From positions 1 to 44,638 of the forward strand of contig CAMOYA010000007.1 of assembly GCA_946629635.1 (NCBI GenBank): DNA of 44,638 bases. Reading direction: 5' to 3'. Made by a program: the position numbers and the translations under genes. The number at the start of each line of letters is the position of its first letter. Within the stretch, counting starts at the first letter, position 1. This DNA comes from an uncultured Clostridia bacterium. GTDB lineage: Bacteria; Bacillota; Clostridia; Christensenellales; Aristaeellaceae. The notes below the pieces were generated by a model that was not told the DNA's origin, made no database searches, and saw only the letters and a list, made by a program, of their open reading frames with translations. This document shows, in pieces, positions 13,803 through 20,165 of this stretch.

Positions 13803-15194
13803 TTACTGAATGGCGATCATATCCAGAATCCCATAATCCTCCAGATCGTCCATGACACTCTGGCATCCGGATGCCGGGAGCTCGTTCAGGAAATCGAGCA
13901 GCCCCATGAAGAGGGGACGGTCCACCGTGTTCACAAACTCCGCCAGGGTCCGGTCATTGACGGAAAAGATATTGGTATACTGAATCAGTTCCTCCGCATG
14001 ATAATCCGGGACGGAAACGGGAGCAACAGGCACAACGGAGCCATAGCAGGAAAGGAATTCCTCCGGGCTGTTTTCCTTCCGGATCGGGGAGGAAAAACCG
14101 AGGCTGAACGATCCGTTCGCGGTGCACTGGCTTTCGACAGAAAAAACAAAGTTGGGAAGCAGGGCGCCGGATACCGCCGCGCTGGCAGAAAAGGAAGCGT
14201 CAGCAGGCCAGGTCCGGGGCAGACCGGAAGCCTCCAGTGAAAACTGAAGGAGGGATTTCGGATAGGGTGACTCCGAGGAAGAAGCTTCGTCCAGATCGTA
14301 GGAACCCTGCAGGGAACAGGAAATACCGCTGTCACTGACCGATTTTGAAAAGGATAAAAAAGGCACAAATCCGCTGATCGTCGTCGGCAATGTCCAGACC
14401 TCAGAGAAGGCATCACCGGTATCCGTGCGGGAATACAGCGTCTGGCCTGACCGGTTCTGCCACACGGTCGTATCCTGACTGACCCGGACCGTCAGGTTTC
14501 CTTTCCGGGCGACGACATCCGTCAGATAAGCGGGAAGAAACGCAAATTCGGATGAAACAACGGAGTGGGTATCCTTCTCCGCCGCGACCGCCGTATACCA
14601 GTAATAGAGGCGGGAATCATCCTTGATAATGCTTTCCCAGTCCGCGGAAAGGGCTTTGATCTTGCTGTAGGCGATCGTCCGCGTTTTTTCACCGGCGCCG
14701 ATGCGGTTCCACCAGGCTTCCGCCAGGCGGGAGAAGGCGTTTTCGGTGACGTAGGGATGGAGCAGCGCAGGGTACTGAAGCGGGACATGCAGCGTGTTCC
14801 AGGCTTTGAGGGCAAACTCCATGAGCGAGTAATTCTGGAACCAGATGATCTCATCTCCCAGCAGGGGGGATGAAAGGCACAGATAATCCGGCAGGCCGAA
14901 GAAGCGGAATGAAATGGCAGCGGAAGGGTTGCCGGTGGGAATCAGCTCCCCGGTCAGATCCAGCGATCCGGAGGCATTGTTCCAGATGATGTTTCCCTTC
15001 AGCTCCAGCATGTTCAGCAGATCCGCATACCCCTGCATATGGTTGCGGAGGCGCGGAGAAAAGACATCCGCGTTCAGGCGAACGTGAAAATCGAAATCAT
15101 AGCTGACAACATCCGAAGGCGCCTCGCCGCAGGCGGGGACACAGGAGCAGATCAGCAGATGCAGAGCGAAAAAAAGCACCAGAAAACGCTTCAT
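13803..15194 (-). CDS. Secreted protein of unknown function, possible lipoprotein
   Basis: The 463-residue product begins with a clear signal peptide (MKRFLVLFFALHLLICSCVPACGEAP). The cysteine in VPAC could be a lipobox, though Pro at -2 is atypical. The mature part is rich in beta-forming, Ser/aromatic sequence (GNIIWNNASGSLDLTGELIP, FVPFLSFSKSVSDSGISCSLQGSYDL) with many alternating hydrophobic positions, as in large extracellular beta-sandwich proteins. I see no catalytic motif and recognise no family. The gene is the first of the operon that ends with dapF, and has its own promoter and a 5' leader hairpin. A surface or envelope role is inferred only from export and operon partners. Confidence 0.8.
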   Translation of the reverse strand: MKRFLVLFFALHLLICSCVPACGEAPSDVVSYDFDFHVRLNADVFSPRLRNHMQGYADLLNMLELKGNIIWNNASGSLDLTGELIPTGNPSAAISFRFFGLPDYLCLSSPLLGDEIIWFQNYSLMEFALKAWNTLHVPLQYPALLHPYVTENAFSRLAEAWWNRIGAGEKTRTIAYSKIKALSADWESIIKDDSRLYYWYTAVAAEKDTHSVVSSEFAFLPAYLTDVVARKGNLTVRVSQDTTVWQNRSGQTLYSRTDTGDAFSEVWTLPTTISGFVPFLSFSKSVSDSGISCSLQGSYDLDEASSSESPYPKSLLQFSLEASGLPRTWPADASFSASAAVSGALLPNFVFSVESQCTANGSFSLGFSSPIRKENSPEEFLSCYGSVVPVAPVSVPDYHAEELIQYTNIFSVNDRTLAEFVNTVDRPLFMGLLDFLNELPASGCQSVMDDLEDYGILDMIAIQ

Positions 15195-15224
15195 GAAGCG
15201 AAACCCCGTTTCATCGTCGGATTC

Positions 15225-15301
15225 GCGGCCCGGAAGGGCCGCGGGCTTTCCCGGAAAACATCATACTCCCATATTATATCGGAAAAGGAAGACACCCGCA
15301 A
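15225..15301 (-). promoter_or_regulatory. Promoter and leader hairpin of the dapF operon
   Basis: On the minus strand: TTGCGG (15296-15301), a 17-base spacer and TATAAT (15273-15278). The leader then contains a perfect hairpin, GCGGCCC-TTCC-GGGCCGC (15225-15242), about 30 bases before the start codon and without a T-tract. The hairpin may protect or structure the 5' end. Confidence 0.7.
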
Positions 15302-15311
15302 GCCGCCGCCT

Positions 15312-16250
15312 TCAGGCGTCCTCATCGTCCTCGGTGATGAGCCAGGTGGCGGGATCCAGATCCCGTTTCCGATCCACCTGCTGATCCAGAAGGGACTGGG
15401 TCGCGATGTCCGCAATGCCGGAGGCGCGCAGATCGTTCTGCTGCTGGAACAGACGCACCGCTTCCAGTGTTCCGTTGCCAAATGTGCCGTTCACGTACTC
15501 CGGAGAGAGGTACCCGAGATACACCAGCTTGTCCTGCAGCTGGCGGACCTTCTCCCCACGGTTGCCGAAATGCATCGTGATATCGATCACATCATGCACC
15601 GCGCCGTATCCCAGGATCCGGGAATAATTGAGCTCATATACGTCCCGCGCCACGGCGGAGGGCTTGTTTCCCTCGATCACATGGATCAGGATCTCTCCGG
15701 TTTCGGTATCCCGCGTGCAGTATTCCACGAGGGCCACATGATCCGTATCATTGTCGCTCGTCCAGGTGAAAAACACCCAGTCTCCCGGCTGCGGCACATA
15801 ATCCCCGGAGCGGAGGAACGACGTTTCCCCCTTCAGCCATTCATATCCCCATTCATCCACGGGACCCTTCCGGATCACATAGCGGCCGGCGGCAATGTAC
15901 CACTCCCTGCCGGTGTTGGAGGCGGAATAGAGGGGATAGACACGATTCAGCAGCTGGGTGCCGAAGCGCTGATCCACCTGGTCCACGCACCAGCACTGGA
16001 ACTCCGCGCACCACTGGCAGTATGGATCGCCCGCCCATTCGCCGTACTTGGTCCGCCCGTGATCCTCCTCCTGATATCCGACCTCGGCGGACGCGACCGA
16101 GAGCAGCAGGGAAACATAATCGGGCACCGGATAGGCCGGCGGAATGATTTCCTGATCCGCACGCGCGGAGATGAAAGGGAAGCAGCAGGGAAAAAGGGTC
16201 AGCAGGCACAGCAGAAACGCCCCGATGGACCTGCGGGATCCCGAAATCAT
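15312..16250 (-). CDS. Secreted CHAP-domain amidase-like protein with C-terminal peptidoglycan-binding domain
   Basis: The 312-residue product has a signal peptide (about 1-32), a CHAP-like papain-fold domain (about 45-215) and a PG_binding_1 repeat (about 226-285, NRGEKVRQLQDKLVYLGYLSPEYVNGTFGNGTLEAVRLFQQQNDL). The catalytic cysteine is probably Cys81 in YCQWCAEFQCWC, with His171 in DTDHVALVEY and a polar partner around Glu193/Asn195 in VIEGN. It should cut peptidoglycan cross-bridges or stems outside the membrane. The ATG at 16250 follows GGGAGGTG; a GTG two codons upstream is a weaker choice. It has its own promoter and stands next to rplJL. Whether it is a housekeeping or a sporulation/defence hydrolase is not visible. 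Confidence 0.85.
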   Translation of the reverse strand: MISGSRRSIGAFLLCLLTLFPCCFPFISARADQEIIPPAYPVPDYVSLLLSVASAEVGYQEEDHGRTKYGEWAGDPYCQWCAEFQCWCVDQVDQRFGTQLLNRVYPLYSASNTGREWYIAAGRYVIRKGPVDEWGYEWLKGETSFLRSGDYVPQPGDWVFFTWTSDNDTDHVALVEYCTRDTETGEILIHVIEGNKPSAVARDVYELNYSRILGYGAVHDVIDITMHFGNRGEKVRQLQDKLVYLGYLSPEYVNGTFGNGTLEAVRLFQQQNDLRASGIADIATQSLLDQQVDRKRDLDPATWLITEDDEDA

Positions 16251-16350
16251 GGACACACACCTCCCTCTGCAAAACCGGCGTCCGGGCCGGAACGCGCCTT
16301 CAGGCGCAGGGCCGCAGGACGATTATAGCAGGATGTCATTTCAGCATACT

Positions 16351-16379
16351 ATTATACGGATAACGGAGGGCCAGCGCAA
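16351..16379 (-). promoter_or_regulatory. Promoter of the CHAP protein gene
   Basis: On the minus strand: TTGCGC (16374-16379), a 17-base spacer and TATAAT (16351-16356). A second, extended -10 (TGCTATAAT) lies closer to the gene at 16322-16330. Confidence 0.68.
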
Positions 16380-16403
16380 GCGGGAGACCCTGGGTACGCG
16401 GAG

Positions 16404-16442
16404 ACAACATAAAAGAGCAGACGCGGCGAACGCATCTGCTCT
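16404..16442 (-). terminator. Intrinsic terminator of rplJL
   Basis: On the minus strand AGAGCAGATGCG (16431-16442) pairs with CGCGTCTGCTCT (16414-16425), with one G-T pair, followed by TTTTATGTTGT. It lies 18 bases after the rplL stop. Confidence 0.9.
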
Positions 16443-16459
16443 GAAAAGGACCGGAAAAA

Positions 16460-16828
16460 TTACTTGATTTCGACGGTCGCGCCAACAGCCTTGAACTGCT
16501 CGGCGATCTTTTCGGCTTCTTCCTTGGAGACGGCTTCCTTGATGGTCTTGGGAGCGGATTCAACGATATCCTTCGCTTCCTTCAGGCCCAGGCCGGAAAC
16601 GACTTCACGGACAACCTTGATGACCTTGATCTTTTCGGAACCGGCGTCCTTCAGAACAACGTCAAACTCGGTCTTTTCTTCTTCAGCGGCAGCAGGAGCG
16701 GCAGCAGCACCACCGGCCACGGCGATCGCGCCGGTTACGCCGAACTTTTCCTTCATCGCGTCAACAAGTTCTTTCACCTGAAGCAGAGTCATCGACTCAA
16801 TGGCTTCGAGAATTTCCTGATTGGTCAT
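16460..16828 (-). CDS. rplL: 50S ribosomal protein L7/L12
   Basis: The 122-residue protein is full length and typical. An N-terminal helical dimerisation domain (about 1-35, [26 protein letters not shown]) is followed by an Ala-rich hinge (about 36-50) and the C-terminal domain that recruits translation factors ([37 protein letters not shown]). It forms the ribosomal stalk with L10, encoded 52 bases upstream. GGAGG precedes the ATG. The strong codon bias fits high expression, and a terminator follows. The rpoB/rpoC genes that often follow are not next here; a CHAP gene is. Confidence 0.99.
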   Translation of the reverse strand: MTNQEILEAIESMTLLQVKELVDAMKEKFGVTGAIAVAGGAAAAPAAAEEEKTEFDVVLKDAGSEKIKVIKVVREVVSGLGLKEAKDIVESAPKTIKEAVSKEEAEKIAEQFKAVGATVEIK

Positions 16829-16880
16829 GATTGATTTCCTCCATTAATTATTCATTCAGGCGGCTTTCAGGCCGCGGGGC

Positions 16881-17390
16881 TCAGGCGGCGGATTCCTTCT
16901 TCTCGGCGATCTCGTCGAGCACGGAAACCAACGCGGAGACAGGGGATACCAGGCAGCCGACCATCGTGGCCAGCAGCTCTTCGCGGCTCGGCGTCGCGGC
17001 CAGATCCTTGATGACCTTGACATCGATCGGATCCGCACCCATCAGGCCGCCCTTGATCTCCAGAGAGGTCAGCTTGTTCTTCTCAATGAACGTGGATACG
17101 ATCTTGGGACCGGCGGTCACGTCCTTCTCGCTGAAAACGAATGCATTGGGGCCCTCCAGGAGAGAATCCATCCCTTCGATGTTCAGCTCAGCCAGGGCGC
17201 GCGCGAAAAGGCGATTCTTCAGAACGCAGTAATGCACGTCATTCTCCCGGCACTGCTTCCGCAGTTCGGTGACCTGCTCCACGGTCAGACCGTTGTAGGA
17301 AACGATCATCGTGGACTCGGCATTCTTCAGCTTCTCAACGATTTCCGCCACAACCTGCTTTTTCTGCTCAATAATTGCAGCGCTGCTCAT
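16881..17390 (-). CDS. rplJ: 50S ribosomal protein L10
   Basis: The 169-residue protein anchors the L7/L12 stalk to 23S rRNA and represses its own operon by binding the leader. The family signature is clear: IIEQKKQVVAEIVEKLKNAESTMIVSYNGLTVEQVTELRKQCRENDVHYCVLKNRL at the start and the L12-binding helix at the C-terminus. The start is the ATG at 17390, with AGGAGGTG 10 bases upstream; the open frame upstream of it runs into the leader RNA and is not translated. It is co-transcribed with rplL. The usual upstream neighbours (nusG, rplK, rplA) are absent; instead there is a divergently transcribed secreted-protein gene. Confidence 0.98.
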   Translation of the reverse strand: MSSAAIIEQKKQVVAEIVEKLKNAESTMIVSYNGLTVEQVTELRKQCRENDVHYCVLKNRLFARALAELNIEGMDSLLEGPNAFVFSEKDVTAGPKIVSTFIEKNKLTSLEIKGGLMGADPIDVKVIKDLAATPSREELLATMVGCLVSPVSALVSVLDEIAEKKESAA

Positions 17391-17411
17391 GCTTGTGTTG
17401 CACCTCCTGCC

Positions 17412-17535
17412 CGGTTCAGAATAAAGAAACCCTTGCGTGCAGGCGCAAGGGAAAACAACTGATCCACTTACACCTCGGCAGGCGGGCAACCCCTTTAAAC
17501 CGCGGACGCGGTACCGGCTGTCTTCGGCACGGCTT
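17412..17535 (-). ncRNA. Ribosomal protein L10 leader with attenuator
   Basis: On the minus strand the leader starts with GCCGAAGACAGCCGG and carries GCCTGCCGAGGTG, the conserved parts of the Bacillota L10 leader that L10 (with L12) binds. It ends in an intrinsic terminator: CCCTTGCG (17444-17451 side) pairs with CGCAAGGG (17430-17437 side), followed by TTTCTTTATT (17420-17429). Excess L10 would favour termination before rplJL, as known for this RNA family. Confidence 0.9.
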
Positions 17536-17552
17536 CTTCGAAACCGGAAGAT

Positions 17553-17581
17553 AATATATCATCCGCGTCCTTGAAAGTCAA
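17553..17581 (-). promoter_or_regulatory. rplJL promoter
   Basis: On the minus strand: TTGACT (17576-17581), a 17-base spacer and TATATT (17553-17558), preceded by an A/T-rich stretch. The L10 leader begins shortly after. Confidence 0.75.
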
Positions 17582-17694
17582 TCTTTTTTTTTAATTCAAA
17601 GCATGCGCCGCGGGAAAGATATTTAAGGAAGAGAAAATGAGATAAAAAAGAAAGAACAAAATGACAAAAATTCACAAAAAGATTAAAAAATATG

Positions 17695-17723
17695 TTGACA
17701 TTGTAACAAAATTGTAATAGGAT
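17695..17723 (+). promoter_or_regulatory. Promoter region of the SH3/PG-binding protein gene
   Basis: A consensus -35 TTGACA (17695-17700) follows a long A-tract-rich stretch (about 17630-17690) that could act as an UP element. With a 17-base spacer the -10 would be TAGGAT (17718-17723). The spacer contains a direct repeat, ATTGTAA at 17700-17706 and 17711-17717, one helical turn apart. The -10 is imperfect, so the exact promoter is uncertain. Confidence 0.55.
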
Positions 17724-17759
17724 GACTTTGAATCTTCAGAGGGAAGGAGATCGTTTGGC

Positions 17760-18731
17760 ATGAAAAAAAGGCTGGCCGCCATGCTGATGACGGTTCTCCT
17801 TTGCCTGATGCCGATCCTGAGTGCCAGCGCGAAGACTGGCACCGTGACCGCGAACAGCCTGAACATGCGCAAGTCGGCCAACACCGAAAGCTCCGTGGTC
17901 AAGGTGCTGCGGGAAGGCGCGAAGGTGACCATCAAGGACACGCAGGGCAGCTGGTACAAGGTCAGCGCCGGTGGAAGCACCGGCTATGTGGCCAAGAAAT
18001 ATATCTCCGTGTCCGACTCCTCCTCGTCCTCTTCCTCCAAGTCCTCCTCCGGCAGTTCCTCGAAATCCTCCGGAAGCTCAAACGGCACCTGCGCACCGGG
18101 GGATAAGGGAGACGCGGTCAAGAAGGTACAGAAGCGCCTGAAGGCTCTCGGTTATTATACCAGTTCCATCGACGGGGACTACGGCAACGGGACGAAAAAG
18201 GCCGTCGCTGCGTTCCAGAAAAGGAACGGTCTGTCCGCAGACGGCGTGGTGGGGCCCAAGACGCTGTCGAAGCTGAACAGCTCCAGCGCCAAGAAGGCGA
18301 GCGCTTCCGACTCTGATTCATCCGGCAGCGGAACGGAACGGCTGAACTGGTTCAAGGGCGGGAAAAACATCATTCCCAAGGGCGCGACCTTCCAGGTGAA
18401 GGACTGCAAAACGGGAAAAGTATTCACCGTCAAGCGCTGGAGCGGATACAATCACATTGACGCGGAGCCGAAGACCGCCGCCGATACAAAGGTTCTGAAA
18501 TCCATCTACGGACACTGGAGCTGGAAGCGCCGCCCGGTGCTGGTCAAATACGACGGTCACGTTTACGCGGCGTCCATGAACGGCATGCCGCACGGGACGT
18601 CCACGATCAGCAACAATAATTTTGACGGACATTTCTGCATTCATTTTTATGGAAGCAAGACGCACGGCAGCGGCAAGGTGGATGAAGCCCATCAGAACTG
18701 CGTTGCCCAGGCGATGAAATACAGCTGGTAA
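17760..18731 (+). CDS. Secreted SH3 and peptidoglycan-binding protein with conserved C-terminal domain
   Basis: The 323-residue product has a signal peptide (about 1-25), a bacterial SH3 domain (about 26-85, TVTANSLNMRKSANTESSVVKVLREGAKVTIKD), a Ser-rich linker (about 86-115), a PG_binding_1 repeat (about 117-172, DKGDAVKKVQKRLKALGYYTSSIDGDYGNGTKKAVAAFQ) and a second Ser-rich linker. The C-terminal domain (about 193-323) starts at LNWFKGGKNIIPKGATFQVKD and ends after FDGHFCIHFYGSKTHG. I recognise this C-terminal block as recurrent in clostridial secreted proteins but cannot name its function. Its HGT...GHFCIHF order resembles the HGT...SHGCIRM active site of YkuD L,D-transpeptidases. It is cell-wall associated and monocistronic. 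Confidence 0.85.
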   Translation: MKKRLAAMLMTVLLCLMPILSASAKTGTVTANSLNMRKSANTESSVVKVLREGAKVTIKDTQGSWYKVSAGGSTGYVAKKYISVSDSSSSSSSKSSSGSSSKSSGSSNGTCAPGDKGDAVKKVQKRLKALGYYTSSIDGDYGNGTKKAVAAFQKRNGLSADGVVGPKTLSKLNSSSAKKASASDSDSSGSGTERLNWFKGGKNIIPKGATFQVKDCKTGKVFTVKRWSGYNHIDAEPKTAADTKVLKSIYGHWSWKRRPVLVKYDGHVYAASMNGMPHGTSTISNNNFDGHFCIHFYGSKTHGSGKVDEAHQNCVAQAMKYSW

Positions 18732-18760
18732 ACAGAACCCCGGAGGTCGGGGATGAAGAG

Positions 18761-18789
18761 CCGGATGAAAATTCCGGTTTTTTCTTTTA
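18761..18789 (+). terminator. Terminator after the SH3/PG-binding protein gene
   Basis: CCGGA (18761-18765) pairs with TCCGG (18773-18777), followed by TTTTTTCTTTT. The stem is short but the T-run is long, and a further small hairpin (CCCC/GGGG) lies just before it. Confidence 0.65.
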
Positions 18790-18804
18790 TTTAACACTGA
18801 ATCA

Positions 18805-18813
18805 TGCTATAAT
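18805..18813 (+). promoter_or_regulatory. hisS-aspS promoter (extended -10)
   Basis: TGCTATAAT, an extended -10 with a consensus hexamer at 18808-18813; the -35 region is T-rich and weak. The leader to the ATG at 18891 has a small GGCTG/CAGCC hairpin (18837-18849) but no T-box features. Confidence 0.6.
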
Positions 18814-18890
18814 CCTAAAATATGGTCCGGAGGGGCGGCTGCGTCAGCCGACTCGGAAAGAACGGTCCGGACGGAGAGGAAGTTGTTTTT

Positions 18891-20162
18891 ATGCTGACAC
18901 AGGCACCCCGGGGAACCAGGGATGTTCTGCCGACGGAGAGTTACCGGTGGCAGTATCTGGAAAAGAAGATGCGCGAGGCTGCGGCGCTGGCAGGCTATCG
19001 GGAGGCCAGAACCCCGGTTTTTGAACATACGGAACTGTTTCTGCGCGGCGTCGGGGATACGACGGATATCGTACAGAAGGAAATGTATACCTTCAAGGAC
19101 AAGGGAGACCGCTCCATTACGCTCAAGCCGGAAGGGACGGCGGGAGCCGTGCGCCTGTTTCTGGAGAGCAACCTGTACGCGGGAGCGCTGCCGTGCAAGC
19201 TGTACTACCTCAATGCGCCGATCTTCCGGTATGAGAATCCGCAGAGCGGCCGCCTGCGCGAGCATCATCAGTTCGGCCTGGAGTGCTTCGGCGCTTCCGG
19301 AGCGACGGCGGATGCCGAACTGATCATTCTGGCCTATCATCTGCTGGAAAGCCTGGGAATCCGGAATCTGAAGGTGAAAATCAACAGTATCGGATGTCCG
19401 AACTGCCGCCCGGTATATCATCGCACGCTGAAGGATTATCTGGCTGACCGGTTTGACGGGCTTTGCGATACCTGCAAGGAGCGGTTTGACAGGAACCCGC
19501 TGCGCGTGCTGGACTGCAAGGAAAAGAAGTGCCGGGAGCTGACCAAGGACGCGCCGAGCATGCTGGATCTTCTGTGCGACGAATGCAGGGATCATTTTGC
19601 CGCCCTGCAGGAATGCCTGAAGAGCTCCGGAATCCCCTTTGAGGTGGACAGCCGGATCGTCCGCGGGCTGGACTATTATACCAAGACAGTATTTGAGCTG
19701 ATTACCGCGACGAAGGACGGGGAACTGACCGTTTGCGGCGGCGGACGGTACGATCATCTGATCGAGCAGGTCGGCGGGCCGGATCTCCCCGCGGTCGGGT
19801 TCGGCATGGGGCTGGAACGCGTGCTGATGCTGCTGGACAGCGAAGGTGTGACAATTCCCGAGCCACCGCAGTACGATATTTTCGTTACCTATATGGGAAC
19901 GCACAGAATGGCGGCCTTTGATGCTGTGCAGCGGCTGCGCGCGGAAGGGCTGAAAGCTGACATGGATCACTGCGGACGCAGCCTGAAGGCGCAGTTCAAA
20001 TATGCCAACAAGACCGGAGCCCGATACACGGGTGTGATCGGCGACGAGGAAGCGGAAACCGGTTCCATCAAGATCAAGGACATGGAGACCGGGGCGGAAA
20101 CGACGGTGCCGACTTCGGAAGCGGCCGAAATGATCAGAAAAGCTGTCTGGGGAGGGAATTAA
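18891..20162 (+). CDS. hisS: Histidine--tRNA ligase
   Basis: From the ATG at 18891 (GGAGAGGA 10 bases upstream) the enzyme has 423 residues, standard length. It opens with QAPRGTRDVLP and has class II motif 2 (FRYENPQSGRLREHHQFGLECFG), the histidine-specific RGLDYYTKTVFE, the glycine-rich GGGRYDHLI and motif 3 (GFGMGLERVLMLL); the anticodon-binding domain fills about 330-423. An insertion near 190-260 carries four CxxC-like pairs (CPNC, CDTC, DCKEKKC, CDEC), a known feature of many Bacillota HisRS proteins that probably binds zinc. It is followed after three bases by aspS, the classic operon pair. Confidence 0.98.
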   Translation: MLTQAPRGTRDVLPTESYRWQYLEKKMREAAALAGYREARTPVFEHTELFLRGVGDTTDIVQKEMYTFKDKGDRSITLKPEGTAGAVRLFLESNLYAGALPCKLYYLNAPIFRYENPQSGRLREHHQFGLECFGASGATADAELIILAYHLLESLGIRNLKVKINSIGCPNCRPVYHRTLKDYLADRFDGLCDTCKERFDRNPLRVLDCKEKKCRELTKDAPSMLDLLCDECRDHFAALQECLKSSGIPFEVDSRIVRGLDYYTKTVFELITATKDGELTVCGGGRYDHLIEQVGGPDLPAVGFGMGLERVLMLLDSEGVTIPEPPQYDIFVTYMGTHRMAAFDAVQRLRAEGLKADMDHCGRSLKAQFKYANKTGARYTGVIGDEEAETGSIKIKDMETGAETTVPTSEAAEMIRKAVWGGN

Positions 20163-20165
20163 ACC

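Noticed and set aside
18022..18092. Ser-codon tandem repeats as a mobile or variable repeat
   Set aside because: They encode the Ser-rich linker between SH3 and PG-binding domains; copy number may vary, but nothing shows mobility.
18737..18890. T-box or other riboswitch before hisS
   Set aside because: Hairpins are present, but no AG-box, specifier loop or GGGTGGAACC sequence is found.
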